NCBI RefSeq assembly: GCF_001883705.2
Contig: NZ_MDEQ02000023.1
Coordinates: forward strand, 52,050-116,049
Origin: Burkholderia catarinensis
Lineage (GTDB): Bacteria; Pseudomonadota; Gammaproteobacteria; Burkholderiales; Burkholderiaceae
Direction: 5' to 3'
Length of the DNA: 64,000 bases
Shown: positions 1-8,650 of the stretch, piece by piece
Position numbering within the stretch: position 1 is the stretch's first letter
Layout of the letters: every line of letters starts with the position of its first letter
Made by a program: the position numbers and the translations under genes
Notes under the pieces: model-generated
Seen by the model: the letters and a program-made list of their open reading frames with translations, nothing else
Database searches by the model: none
Told to the model about the DNA's origin: nothing

Positions 1-128
1 TGCGCCTCGCGATCCTGGATCAGGCGCACGCCTTCCCGAAGCACCTCGCTCTTGGACCCGTAGCGCCCCGATTCGACCAGCTTCGCGACGTAAGCCTCCA
101 GTTGCTGGCCCAGTTCCGCACTGATCAT
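1..128 (-). CDS. ParD-like antitoxin, partial (N-terminal 42 residues)
   Basis: The gene runs off the left edge; only the N-terminus is present, starting at an ATG at 128. The residues read MISAELGQQLEAYVAKLVES, then GRYGSKSEVLREGVRLIQDR. This matches the ribbon-helix-helix ParD/CC2985 antitoxin family: a short beta strand, an amphipathic helix, and the G-R-Y-x-S-x-S-E-V-x-R-E-G motif. Family members bind DNA as dimers, repress their own operon and neutralise a ParE-type RNase/gyrase-fold toxin normally encoded just downstream, which here would lie outside the window. The start is supported by the family N-terminus. The toxin partner is inferred, not seen. Confidence 0.8.
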   Translation of the reverse strand, partial: MISAELGQQLEAYVAKLVESGRYGSKSEVLREGVRLIQDREA

Positions 129-175
129 GTCGACCTCCCGACCGCATTGAATTCGATCCATGAAGCGTATCCCGG

Positions 176-192
176 TTATCAACTATTATCAA
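176..192. promoter_or_regulatory. Candidate antitoxin operator: two TTATCAA repeats one turn apart
   Basis: TTATCAA occurs at 176-182 and again at 186-192, so the repeats start 10 bases (one helical turn) apart, 48 bases upstream of the ParD-like start. Read on the gene's strand they are TTGATAA direct repeats, which could also supply promoter elements. Ribbon-helix-helix antitoxins bind such phased short repeats. No binding data are available, so this is a proposal. Confidence 0.4.
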
Positions 193-363
193 GAAGGCGA
201 TCTCCAGACGAATCGGCGCGCATGCTTTCGCTGCCGATCGGGCGGACAGAACGGAACGGGACGGAACGCATTTCCGGCAGGCTGCGGCGCCACCGGGCAT
301 TCATCCGGTTTTCGCGCACGCTCGTGTAGCCCTTGCGGGACCCTCGCCGTGCGAACGCCGATC

Positions 364-741
364 ATGATCGAAGACATCGTCACGCCACATCCCGGCCGGA
401 AGGCCTACCCGTCCGATTCCGACGTGTTCGCCTAGCACGGCCGGCTCTACTCGTCCCACCGGTTCGCGCCGGCCGCGCGCGATTTCAGCCGGGAAAAACC
501 GTGCAACCTCGTCGACCCGCTCGGCGGGCCAGTCGACCGGGGCAACTGGTCGGGCACCTCCGACGTTCCGGTCGACGACAGCGACCCGGACGACATCCAG
601 CCGATCGGCCCCGACGGCGCGCGCTTGCGCTTCGTCGCCGGCGTGACCGGCCGGGAATATCGCGCGATGGGCGCGGACTGGATTATTTTGTTCTACGAAC
701 CGGCCAGCCGCGTTGCGCTGCGGACGTTCGACTGGTCGTGA
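364..741 (+). pseudogene. Unknown gene interrupted by an in-frame TAG
   Basis: From ATG 364 the frame reads MIEDIVTPHPGRKAYPSDSD then VFA, meets TAG at 433-435, and continues open in the same frame to TGA at 739-741. The downstream part, starting HGRLYSSHRF and ending in ILFYEPASRVALRTFDWS, has natural protein composition (aromatic and acidic residues in an ordinary mix), unlike the arginine/alanine-rich shadow frames here. I therefore read it as one gene of about 125 codons broken at codon 24. No ribosome binding site for a restart is obvious. I do not recognise the family. A short independent gene starting after the TAG is the alternative. Confidence 0.45.
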
Positions 742-849
742 GGCGGGCGGGACGAGCGGCTTGCGCACTCGCGAACTGGCCGTTCGGCGGACTCGGCGAG
801 ACGGATTCGCATCGATAAGCTGGGCGCTTTCCACTCATCGCTCACGGTC

Positions 850-1575
850 ATGCCCGCCCAGCGTGTCGATCTCAGCCATGTCCTGCCGTACGAAACGACG
901 TACTTCGACGATCGGCTCGAGGTCGATCGAAACGATCTAGATATCTCCGCGTTGCTCGGCGTGGACGGCAACGTTCCCGACGCACTGCTCGTTTCGTTGT
1001 GCGGAGCACCTGCCGGGTCGGAGATTCAAGCGTACGTCGATAGTGCGAACAGGCTGACTTTCAGCATCACGCACCCCACGTTGATCCGATCCGAAAATCG
1101 CGTATCCGTCTTTCGAAAATCGGACGTGTCCGCACTCGAACTCGGCACCATCGATCTCGTCGATCACGCAATCGCCGGACTCGGGGCGGCCATGCTGTGG
1201 CGAATCGTACGAGCATGCGATATGTTGGGGATCGCCCGGATCAGCGCACTTGCAGCGGGCGGCCGCAAGGCCGCACCGAAGCCCGGCGGGCGCCGGCTGT
1301 TCGGATACTACGCGTGGCCACGGCTCGGCTTCGACGCCCCCATTCCCGACAGGCATGGCGACGAAGCGGCACTGTTTCAATATTTCCAGGGCGACCCGGC
1401 CGGTCTGGCCGACGGGTCGCTTCGGTCGCTGCGTGCACTCTACGAGACGCGATTCGGGCGAGAATTCTGGCGCGTCGCCGGATCACATCGCTGGATGACA
1501 TTCGACGTCACACCGCACGGCAAGTGCGTGCAGACGTTGCAGAAATACTTGATCGAAAAGGGGATCTACGAATGA
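850..1575 (+). CDS. Unknown protein, possibly GNAT-like fold
   Basis: This is a 241-residue soluble protein with no signal peptide. I do not recognise a named family. The middle and end have a layout reminiscent of GNAT acetyltransferases: a strand-like segment (THPTLIRSENRVSVFR), a helix-rich stretch ending MLGIARISALAAGG, and a late GYYAWPRLGFDAPIP segment where GNATs usually carry an aromatic-G-F motif. The classical R/Q-x-x-G-x-G/A acetyl-CoA loop is not clear, so this is weak inference. The stop overlaps the next gene's start as ATGA at 1572-1575, indicating translational coupling and a shared function. The start has only a poor ribosome site. Confidence 0.6.
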   Translation: MPAQRVDLSHVLPYETTYFDDRLEVDRNDLDISALLGVDGNVPDALLVSLCGAPAGSEIQAYVDSANRLTFSITHPTLIRSENRVSVFRKSDVSALELGTIDLVDHAIAGLGAAMLWRIVRACDMLGIARISALAAGGRKAAPKPGGRRLFGYYAWPRLGFDAPIPDRHGDEAALFQYFQGDPAGLADGSLRSLRALYETRFGREFWRVAGSHRWMTFDVTPHGKCVQTLQKYLIEKGIYE

Positions 1576-1925
1576 ACGCAAAGCACACGCCGATCGCCGG
1601 ATTCCGGATTGCGCGGCCCACGGCGAGGCGCGGCCGCCCGATGAGCAAGCATCGTCCGGTTCGCCTTTCGGAAGCCCGCCAACTCCTTGACGCGTTCGTC
1701 ACACGCGAACTCCATCACAGCCTGGCTCGCGTCATGCGCAAATCCGCGCTCGAGCACGACGCATGGGCCGCCGCCGTTCGCACATCCCCGCCGCGACGAG
1801 CCGTCTTCAACGTGGGGCGCATCGATCTGTCGAAGTGCCAGTTGCCCATCATCACGGATGCCGAAGCGGAAGCCATGGCTCGCCGGGAAACACTCACGCA
1901 CTTCGGGCTGGACCCCGACTCATGA
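1572..1925 (+). CDS. Unknown 117-residue protein coupled to the preceding gene
   Basis: Starts at the ATG of the ATGA overlap with the upstream unknown gene and encodes 117 residues. The N-terminus is basic (HKHRPVRLSEARQ-like region near residues 25-37). A helical middle follows (LLDAFVTRELHHSLARVMRK), then an acidic C-terminal tail with ITDAEAEAMARRETL. No signal peptide or membrane segment is seen. The two-gene arrangement with coupled translation suggests partner proteins, for example an enzyme-like protein and an accessory or neutralising protein. No family supports that directly. Between 1926 and 2101 I see nothing further. Confidence 0.5.
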   Translation: MNAKHTPIAGFRIARPTARRGRPMSKHRPVRLSEARQLLDAFVTRELHHSLARVMRKSALEHDAWAAAVRTSPPRRAVFNVGRIDLSKCQLPIITDAEAEAMARRETLTHFGLDPDS

Positions 1926-2101
1926 CCGGCAGCGACGGAAAGAAACCGCATGGCCCGATTCGACAACGACCGCGCCGATCGCCGTTCCCGGTAACGATCG
2001 TTGACAGATACCGAAGCCGCGGGCACGGCAGGACAGGTGCGGACTGAACCGATTGTTGCTACGGACAAGTCAGCCGCGTCTCACCGTCGACGCCATCGCC
2101 C

Positions 2102-2977
2102 CTACCCCCTCCTCGCCGCCTGCTCCCGCAACCATGCGGCAAACGCGAGCACATGCTCGACCGCGACGCTCTCCGGCTCGACATCGAGCCAATAGCCGAA
2201 CGGCCCGATCGGCTGCACCGGCGACAGCCGCACGAGGCTGCCCTCGCCGATCTCCTCCTCGATCATGTTCAGGTCGACGACCGCGAGCCCCGCGCCCTTG
2301 CGCGCCGCGCGGATCGCCTGTTCGAGCGTCGAGAACTCGATACCGTCGCCGATCCGCGCCAACGGCACGCCCGCCTGCTCGCACCAGTCGGCCCACAGCG
2401 TGAGGCGCTTGCCTTCATGCAGCACATGCAGCGACGGCAGCCGGCCGAGCAGCACGTCGAGCGCATCGCCGCGATAGCGCGGCGCGCCGACGAGCGCATG
2501 CCGCTCCATCATCAGCAGCTCCGATTGCATGCCGGGCCGCGCCGCGCGCCCGAAGCGGATGTAGCAATGGCAATCGTCGGCCGGCTCCGTGCGGATCGAC
2601 AGCTCGACATCGGGCAGCGCCTCCGCGAGCGTGCCGAGCCGCGGCGAAAACCACTGCGTCGCGAACGTCGGCGGCAGCGACACCGTGAGGCGCCGCTTCG
2701 CGCCCGGCCGTGCGGCGGCGACTTCGCCGACGCCGCGCTCGATCGTGTCGAACGCCTGTCCGATGAACGGCAGCAGGCGCTGGCCGGCATCGGTCAGGCG
2801 CACGCCCTTGTGATCGCGCTCGAACAGCCGCGCGCCGAGGGCTTCCTCGAGCAGCCGGATCTGCCGGCTCACCGCGCCTTGCGTCACGCACAGCGAGACC
2901 GCCGCGCGATTGAAGCTCAGATGACGCGCGGTCTCCTCGAAAAATCGCAGCGCGATCAACGATGGCAGGCGTCGCAT
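2102..2977 (-). CDS. LysR-family transcriptional regulator (GcvA-like)
   Basis: A 291-residue LysR-type regulator. Residues 1-60 hold the winged helix-turn-helix: LIALRFFEETARHLSFNRAA, then VTQGAVSRQIRLLEEALGARLFER. The rest is the two-lobed effector-binding domain. The phrase GVRLTDAGQRLLPFI and the R-L-P-S-L-x-A-L-R-x-F opening are typical of the GcvA/AmpR-like branch. It is divergent from a second LysR gene at 3188, and the 210-base gap between them must hold both promoters. LysR proteins usually control a neighbouring divergent gene and themselves; here the target could be the second regulator or a distant operon. Its effector cannot be told from sequence. Confidence 0.9.
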   Translation of the reverse strand: MRRLPSLIALRFFEETARHLSFNRAAVSLCVTQGAVSRQIRLLEEALGARLFERDHKGVRLTDAGQRLLPFIGQAFDTIERGVGEVAAARPGAKRRLTVSLPPTFATQWFSPRLGTLAEALPDVELSIRTEPADDCHCYIRFGRAARPGMQSELLMMERHALVGAPRYRGDALDVLLGRLPSLHVLHEGKRLTLWADWCEQAGVPLARIGDGIEFSTLEQAIRAARKGAGLAVVDLNMIEEEIGEGSLVRLSPVQPIGPFGYWLDVEPESVAVEHVLAFAAWLREQAARRG

Positions 2978-3150
2978 GGTGTTTCTTCCTCTTGGGTATG
3001 ACTGCCGGCCGCGCCGGCGAGCTTGCGGGCAGTTTTATGGCAGAAAAGCGCGCCGCCCGGCAGGCCGTGAAAACCCCAATGTCCGGTGCGCGCGGTTCCG
3101 GCCGCCGCCTGCCATCGCCTTCCTCGTCCCCGCCCCGCCAGCCTCCCGCC

Positions 3151-3156
3151 TACAAT
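3151..3156 (+). promoter_or_regulatory. Possible -10 element of the second LysR gene
   Basis: TACAAT at 3151-3156 resembles a sigma-70 -10 hexamer and lies 32 bases before the GTG start at 3188, in otherwise GC-rich sequence. No good -35 hexamer is seen at the right distance. Confidence 0.3.
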
Positions 3157-3187
3157 AAACATCCCGCACCAACGACGACACCGCCCC

Positions 3188-4138
3188 GTGAGACGCAAGA
3201 TGCCGGCGCTGAATGCGCTGAAAGCCTTCGAGATGGCCGGCCGCACCGGCAGCTTCACGCGCGCGGCCGAACTGCTCAACGTGACGCAGAGCGCGGTGAG
3301 CCGCCAGGTTCGCCAGCTCGAGGGCCAGCTCGGCGAAACCCTGCTCGAGCGCCGCCATCACCAGCTCGAACTGACCGCGGCCGGCCGCGTGCTGCTGCGT
3401 GCGCTGCAGCAATCGTTCGACAAGATCGAGCTGACCGTGCGCAGCCTGCAGGAAAAAACCCACCTGAACCGCCTGCGCGCGAACGTGCCGCCCACCTTTG
3501 CCACGCGCTGGCTGATGCCGCGCCTCGGCCGGCTGCGCGACGCGTATCCCGAATTCGAGCTGAGCCTGACCACCCGCATTCACGACAGCCTCGGCGAATC
3601 GCGCGTGCTCGACTGCGCGATCCGGTTCGGCGACGGCGAATGGGACGGCTTCGACAACGCGCTGCTGATGCAGGAGCAGCATATTGCCGTCTGCGCGCCC
3701 GCACTGGTCGCGCGGCTGCGACAGGACGATGCGCCGATCGACCTGAACCGCTTCACGCTGCTGCACGTGCTTGCGACCGACGACCAGCGCTACCTGACCT
3801 GGCAACACTGGCTGAAGGCCGCCGGCATCACCGACGTCGACACGCGCGGCGGCTACGAATTCGACCTGCTCGATCATGCGATCCGCGCGGCGATCGACGG
3901 CCTCGGGATCACGATCGCCGACCGCCACATGGTCGCGCGCGAGCTCGCGGCCGGGCAACTGATGCAGGTGCTCAACGTGCATGTCGACGGCCACCAGTCG
4001 TACTGGTTCGTCACGCGGCCCGAGCAGACGAACCTGCCACACATCGTGCAGTTCCGCGACTGGCTGCAGCAGGAAGTGTGGCTCGCGAAGCGTCACCTCG
4101 AGCCGTCGTCGCCGCTGCCGCAGGTGCCGCTGGCCTAG
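3188..4138 (+). CDS. LysR-family transcriptional regulator, likely regulator of the adjacent catabolic operon
   Basis: A protein of about 316 residues from GTG 3188; ATG 3200 in the same frame is an alternative. The N-terminal helix-turn-helix reads ALKAFEMAGRTGSFTRAAEL then NVTQSAVSRQVRQLEGQLGE, and the C-terminal lobe is the usual substrate-binding domain (VPPTFATRWLMPRLGRLRD, then a YEFDLLDHAIRAAIDGLG segment). An upstream extension of the frame to 3086 is Pro/Arg-rich and unlike a LysR N-terminus, so I rejected it. The gene is followed, 404 bases later, by the aldehyde dehydrogenase operon on the same strand. Its position suggests control of that operon in response to the substrate; this is inference from context. 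Confidence 0.88.
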   Translation: MRRKMPALNALKAFEMAGRTGSFTRAAELLNVTQSAVSRQVRQLEGQLGETLLERRHHQLELTAAGRVLLRALQQSFDKIELTVRSLQEKTHLNRLRANVPPTFATRWLMPRLGRLRDAYPEFELSLTTRIHDSLGESRVLDCAIRFGDGEWDGFDNALLMQEQHIAVCAPALVARLRQDDAPIDLNRFTLLHVLATDDQRYLTWQHWLKAAGITDVDTRGGYEFDLLDHAIRAAIDGLGITIADRHMVARELAAGQLMQVLNVHVDGHQSYWFVTRPEQTNLPHIVQFRDWLQQEVWLAKRHLEPSSPLPQVPLA

Positions 4139-4542
4139 CGGCCGGTGCACGCCAATAACGGGCTCGCGCCCCCTTGTCTGGAGAATTCATTCGCGGGGCT
4201 GGCCCCTTATTAGCGCGAACCGGCCCTGGCGCGCGATCCGGCCCGATCGGCGTCGTCCGGCGGCCGCGGGCGACACCTTGCCGGCTCCCGCGCCCGTCCG
4301 CAATCGGACCCGTCGGAAAATGCGGCCGGGCCGCCTCCGCATCCCGTCCCGCTGCCGCCGCACCGGCCTTGCCGGACGGGCAATTCCGGCCGGCTCGCCG
4401 AGTAACGTGCATTTTTCTCATGCCCGACACGAAAATAAGTCGTTTGTCGTGCGCTAAACGCATGAACAGAATGGCCTCTGTCCCGTGACGCGCGTTTCGC
4501 CGCCCGAAGCGATCCGCCCGCACCCATCGGAGGAGACTCTTC
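4139..4542. other. Intergenic region before the catabolic operon
   Basis: A 404-base non-coding stretch between the LysR gene and the aldehyde dehydrogenase. The first 250 bases are GC-rich with no clear signal. From about 4405 it becomes more AT-rich and carries the imperfect palindrome listed separately. The ribosome site GGAGGAGA just before 4543 ends it. A promoter for the operon is expected here, but I cannot pick its hexamers with confidence. Confidence 0.5.
4425..4451. promoter_or_regulatory. Imperfect palindrome, candidate operator of the catabolic operon
   Basis: Around an AT-rich centre the sequence shows CGACACGAAAA at 4425-4435 facing TTTGTCGTG at 4443-4451. Symmetric positions are ACGAnAA and TTnTCGT with an 8-base middle. 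It sits about 95 bases before the operon's first start, a usual place for an activator or repressor site. The bound protein is unknown; the neighbouring LysR regulator is the obvious candidate. Confidence 0.35.
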
Positions 4543-5967
4543 ATGCGCACCGAACGCAACTACGTGAATGGCCGTTTCGTCGTCGCGGAAAGCGACGCGT
4601 TCATCGTCGTCCACAATCCCGCCACCGAAGCGCCGTTCGCGCGTGTGCCTGCCGCGACGCCGGCCGCGGCGCTCGCCGCCGTCGACGCCGCGGCCGCCGC
4701 GCAGAAGGCGTGGCGCAAGCTGCCGAGCGCCGAGCGCGCGACCTTCCTGCACAAGCTCTCCGACGCGCTGACCGCGCGCGCGCCGGAGATCGGTGCGGCG
4801 CTCGCGCAGGAATCCGGCAAGAGCGTCGAGGACGCGTCGAACGAAGCCGTCTACGCCGGCCAGATCACGCGCTACCACGCCGAATGGGCGCGCCGGATCG
4901 AGGGCGAGATCATCCCGAGCGACACGCCCGACGAGAACCTGTTCCTGCAGCGCGAGCCGATCGGCGTCGTCGCATGCCTGATCCCGTTCAACTTCCCCGT
5001 CTACACGCTGCTGCGCAAGGTCGCGCCCGCGCTGATCGCCGGCAACACGGTGGTCGTGCGGCCGAGCAACCACACACCGGTGTCCGCGTTCGAGATCGCG
5101 AAGGCCGTCGATGAGGCCGGCTTCCCGCCGGGCGTCGTCAACATCCTGACGATGGACCACGCGACGGCCGAGGCGCTGTGCACGCATCCGGCGGTCGGCA
5201 TGATCACGCTGACGGGCAGCGTGAACGCGGGCCGCAAGGTGCTCGACTACTGCAAGGCGAACATCGCGAAGCCGTCGCTCGAACTCGGCGGCAAGACGCC
5301 CGCGATCATCGAGCCCGACGCCGATCTCGAACGCGCGGCCGCCGCGCTCGTCGCGTCGAAGACGACCCATTGCGGCCAGCTCTGCACGGCGATCGAGCGC
5401 GTGTACGTGCACGACAGCGTGCACGACCGCTTCGTCGCGCTGCTGAAGGAGAAGATGGGCGCGGTACGCAGCGGCAACCGCGCGGCCGATCCGTCGAACA
5501 TGGGCCCGCTCGTCAGCGCATCGGCGCGCGCGCACATCCACGGGATGGTCGAACGCGCGATCGCGGCCGGCGCGACGCTCGAAACCGGCGGCGCGATCCC
5601 CGACGGCCCCGGCTTCTTCTACCCGGCCACGCTGCTGACGAACTGCCGGCAGGACATGGAGATCGTGCAGGAGGAAACCTTCGGCCCGGTCATGCCCGTG
5701 CTGCGCTATCGGACGATCGACGAAGCCATCGGCTTCGCGAACGACCACCAGTTCGGCTTGTCGTCGGTGCTCTACACCGAGCACTACCGCACCGCACTGA
5801 CCGTCGCGAACGCGATCGAGGCGGGCGAGCTGTACGTGAACCGCACGCCGGCCGATCCGTACCAGGGCTTCCACGCCGGCTGGAAGCGCTCGGGCCTCGG
5901 CGGCGACGACGGCAAGCACGGGATGCTCGAATTCACGCAGACGCGCCTCGTCGTCATGAAGTACTGA
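4543..5967 (+). CDS. Aldehyde dehydrogenase (lactaldehyde/glycolaldehyde dehydrogenase-like)
   Basis: A 474-residue cytosolic NAD(P)-dependent aldehyde dehydrogenase, close in length to E. coli AldA (479). Visible landmarks: the Rossmann segment GVVACLIPFNFPVYTLLRKV with the conserved N of PFNFP, the NTVVVRPSNHTP loop, general-base Glu in SLELGGKTPAI, and the nucleophile region HCGQLCTAIERVYV with catalytic Cys. The GQ-x-C-x-x-x-ERVYV form is the AldA-type variant rather than betaine- or succinate-semialdehyde types. A GGAGGAGAC ribosome site precedes ATG 4543. It is the first gene of a four-gene operon with an MFS permease, a sugar-acid dehydratase and a GMC oxidoreductase, so it probably oxidises an aldehyde made during breakdown of a sugar-derived compound. 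Confidence 0.88.
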   Translation: MRTERNYVNGRFVVAESDAFIVVHNPATEAPFARVPAATPAAALAAVDAAAAAQKAWRKLPSAERATFLHKLSDALTARAPEIGAALAQESGKSVEDASNEAVYAGQITRYHAEWARRIEGEIIPSDTPDENLFLQREPIGVVACLIPFNFPVYTLLRKVAPALIAGNTVVVRPSNHTPVSAFEIAKAVDEAGFPPGVVNILTMDHATAEALCTHPAVGMITLTGSVNAGRKVLDYCKANIAKPSLELGGKTPAIIEPDADLERAAAALVASKTTHCGQLCTAIERVYVHDSVHDRFVALLKEKMGAVRSGNRAADPSNMGPLVSASARAHIHGMVERAIAAGATLETGGAIPDGPGFFYPATLLTNCRQDMEIVQEETFGPVMPVLRYRTIDEAIGFANDHQFGLSSVLYTEHYRTALTVANAIEAGELYVNRTPADPYQGFHAGWKRSGLGGDDGKHGMLEFTQTRLVVMKY

Positions 5968-6083
5968 CGCAACACCGGCGCGCGCATCCCGACACCACGC
6001 CGCGCGCGCCGCCCCCGATCCGATCAAACACAAAACAAATCTGCAGACCTCCGCTTGAAGGAAGTCTGATGGAGGAAGACATC

Positions 6084-7421
6084 ATGCCGACCCAACCGTC
6101 GACACCCGCCGCGTCGCTCGCGTTGCACGACGACGCACACGCATCGCGCGATTCGCGCGCGCAGCGCTACCTGCAACTGCTGCTGCTCGTGATCGCCGCG
6201 GGCGCGATCTACCCGATGCTGTACCTGCGGCAGGTGTACCAGCCGACGATGCTGCAGTTCTTCCGTATCGACGACGTGCAGCTCGGCTACCTGTACTCGT
6301 CGCTCGGCACGATCTTCCTCGTCAGCTATTTGCCGAGCGGCTGGCTTGCCGACCGCCTGTCGCCGCGCTGGCTGATCTGCTTCTCGCTGCTCGCGACGGG
6401 CGCGCTCGGGCTTCTCTACGCGACCGGGCCGTCGTTCAACATGCTCGTGCTGATCTTCGGCGGCTGGGGGCTGACCACCGGCCTCACGTTCTGGGCGGCC
6501 GTGATCAAGCGCGTGAACATGATCGCGGGCCCTGACGAACAGGGCCGTTTCTTCGGCCTGCTCGACGGCGGCCGCGGGCTCGTCGAGGCGCTGCTCGCGA
6601 CGATCGCGATCACGCTGTTCGCGTACGTGACGCAGGCGCACGGCGGCACCGACGCGGCCGGCTTCAGGCTCGTCGTGCACCTGTACGCGTTCTTCTGCAT
6701 CGCGCTCGGCGTGCTGCTTGCGCTGGTGAAGGATCCGGCGCGCGCGGGCGACCGTGCGGCAGCCACGAAGCGCCGCGCCGGTAGCGACCGCCGAGGCAAC
6801 GTGCTGACCGACCTGAAGACGCTCGCGGCGATCCCCGAGCTGTGGCTCGTCGCGGCGATCGTGTTCTGCGGCTACCAGGTGTTCTGGGCGACCTACAGCT
6901 TCTCGGCGTACCTGCACGAAGGCAATTTCGGGCTCAGCGCGACGGCGGCCGGTTTCATCACGACGCTCAAGCTGTGGATGCGCCCCATCGGCGGCATCGG
7001 CGGCGGCTTCCTCGGCGATCGCGTGTCGAAAGTCTCCGTGCTGTTCTGGGCGCTCGTGCTCGCCGCGCTGTCGCTGGTCGGGCTGATCGCCGCGCCGCCG
7101 CACAGCCCGCAGGCGATGCTCGTCGTGCTCGTGCTGTTCATCGGCATCCTCACCTATGCGATCCGCGGCCTGTACTGGTCGCTGCTCGACGACTGCAAGG
7201 TGCCGACGCATTGCGCGGGCCTCGCGATCGGCCTGATCTCGGTGCTCGGCTATTCGCCCGACGTGTTCGTGCCGCTGATCAACGGCTACGTGACGCAGGC
7301 CTACCCGGGCGCGCACGGCTACCAGCTCTATTTCGGCTATATCGCGGCGATCGCGCTCTGCGGCGCGGGCGCCGCCGCGTTCCTCAAAACCCGCCTCAAC
7401 CGCATCCAGGAGTCCGCATGA
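6084..7421 (+). CDS. MFS transporter, probably for a sugar acid or related substrate
   Basis: A 445-residue integral inner-membrane protein with about twelve hydrophobic segments, beginning YLQLLLLVIAAGAIYPMLYL. The MFS signature between helices 2 and 3 is seen as SGWLADRLSPRWLICFSLLA. A cytosolic loop rich in Arg/Lys near residue 220 separates the two halves. ATG 6084 is chosen over ATG 6069 because GGAGGAA at 6071-6077 lies seven bases before it. The stop overlaps the start of the dehydratase gene as ATGA. Gene order points to uptake of the compound that the neighbouring enzymes metabolise; the exact substrate is not readable. Confidence 0.88.
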   Translation: MPTQPSTPAASLALHDDAHASRDSRAQRYLQLLLLVIAAGAIYPMLYLRQVYQPTMLQFFRIDDVQLGYLYSSLGTIFLVSYLPSGWLADRLSPRWLICFSLLATGALGLLYATGPSFNMLVLIFGGWGLTTGLTFWAAVIKRVNMIAGPDEQGRFFGLLDGGRGLVEALLATIAITLFAYVTQAHGGTDAAGFRLVVHLYAFFCIALGVLLALVKDPARAGDRAAATKRRAGSDRRGNVLTDLKTLAAIPELWLVAAIVFCGYQVFWATYSFSAYLHEGNFGLSATAAGFITTLKLWMRPIGGIGGGFLGDRVSKVSVLFWALVLAALSLVGLIAAPPHSPQAMLVVLVLFIGILTYAIRGLYWSLLDDCKVPTHCAGLAIGLISVLGYSPDVFVPLINGYVTQAYPGAHGYQLYFGYIAAIALCGAGAAAFLKTRLNRIQESA

Positions 7422-8635
7422 AGATCGTTTCGCTCGAAACCCATATCGTCGCCGTGCCGCCGCCGCATGTCGGCGGGATGTACTGGATCTTCGTGAAGCT
7501 GAAGACCGACTGCGGCATCGAAGGCGTCGGCGAGATCTATTCGGCGACGTTCGGCCCGAAGGCCATGGGCCCGATCATCGACGACGTGTTCGAACGCCAC
7601 CTGCTGAACCAGGATCCGCACCACGTCGAGCGGCTGTTCCGCCAGGCGTATTCGAGCGGCTTCACGCAGCGGCCCGACCTCACGATGATGGGCGTGGTCA
7701 GCGGGCTGGAAATGGCGTGCTGGGACATCGTCGGCAAGGCCGCCGGCAAGCCCGTGTACGAACTGCTCGGCGGCAGGATCCACGAGCGGCTGCGCTCGTA
7801 CACGTACCTGTATCCGAAGAACGCGAACGGCGAATACGACTACGACGATCCCGACCTCGCGGCCGAATGCGCGGCCGAGAACGTGAAGCTCGGCTTCACC
7901 GCCGTCAAGTTCGATCCGGCCGGCCCGTACACCGCTTACTCGGGCCACCAGCTGTCGCTCGACGTGCTCGAGCGCTGCGAGCTGTTCTGCCGCAAGGTGC
8001 GCGAGGCCGTCGGCAGCAAGGCCGACCTTCTGTTCGGCACGCACGGGCAGATGGTGCCGTCGTCGGCGATCCGGCTCGCGAAGCGGCTGGAGAAATACGA
8101 CCCGCTGTGGTTCGAGGAGCCGGTTCCTCCCGGCCAGGAGGAGGCGATCGCGCAAGTCGCGAAGCACACGTCGATTCCGATCGCGACCGGCGAGCGCCTG
8201 ACCACCAAGTACGAATTCCACAAGCTGCTGCAGGCGGGCGGCGCATCGATCCTGCAACTGAACGTCGCGCGCGTGGGCGGCCTGCTCGAAGCGAAGAAGA
8301 TCGCGACGCTCGCCGAAGTGCACTACGCGCAGATCGCGCCGCACCTGTACAACGGGCCAATCGGCGCGGCCGCGAGCATCCAGCTCGCGGCGTGCACGCC
8401 GAACTTCCTGATCCAGGAAAGCATCATGACGTGGGGCGGCTTCCATGCCGAAGTCGTGAAGACGCCGATCCGCTGGGAAGACGGCTACATCATCCCGTCG
8501 AACGAGCCGGGCCTCGGCATCGAGCTCGACATGGACGTCGTGCGCCGTCACACGCCGTACACGGGCCAGCGGCTGCACCTGCAGATGGGCGAAAAACCCG
8601 TCGACGTGAAGGATCTCGCCCCCGCGAAGGGCTGA
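7418..8635 (+). CDS. Enolase-superfamily sugar-acid dehydratase (mandelate racemase/galactonate dehydratase-like)
   Basis: A 405-residue member of the mandelate racemase/muconate lactonising superfamily. The N-terminal capping domain runs to about residue 110 and a TIM-like barrel follows. Catalytic-type features are visible: a lysine in FTAVKFDPAGPY, acidic metal ligands in DPLWFEEPVPPG and IPIATGERLTT, and a histidine in QIAPHLYNGPIGAAASIQLA. The APH-x-x-x-GPI motif and the IQE near the end match galactonate-dehydratase-type proteins. Such enzymes dehydrate an acid sugar to a 2-keto-3-deoxy acid using Mg2+. The substrate is not determinable. It is translationally coupled to the permease gene (ATGA at 7418-7421). 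Confidence 0.87.
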   Translation: MKIVSLETHIVAVPPPHVGGMYWIFVKLKTDCGIEGVGEIYSATFGPKAMGPIIDDVFERHLLNQDPHHVERLFRQAYSSGFTQRPDLTMMGVVSGLEMACWDIVGKAAGKPVYELLGGRIHERLRSYTYLYPKNANGEYDYDDPDLAAECAAENVKLGFTAVKFDPAGPYTAYSGHQLSLDVLERCELFCRKVREAVGSKADLLFGTHGQMVPSSAIRLAKRLEKYDPLWFEEPVPPGQEEAIAQVAKHTSIPIATGERLTTKYEFHKLLQAGGASILQLNVARVGGLLEAKKIATLAEVHYAQIAPHLYNGPIGAAASIQLAACTPNFLIQESIMTWGGFHAEVVKTPIRWEDGYIIPSNEPGLGIELDMDVVRRHTPYTGQRLHLQMGEKPVDVKDLAPAKG

Positions 8636-8650
8636 GCGCAAAGGACAGAC

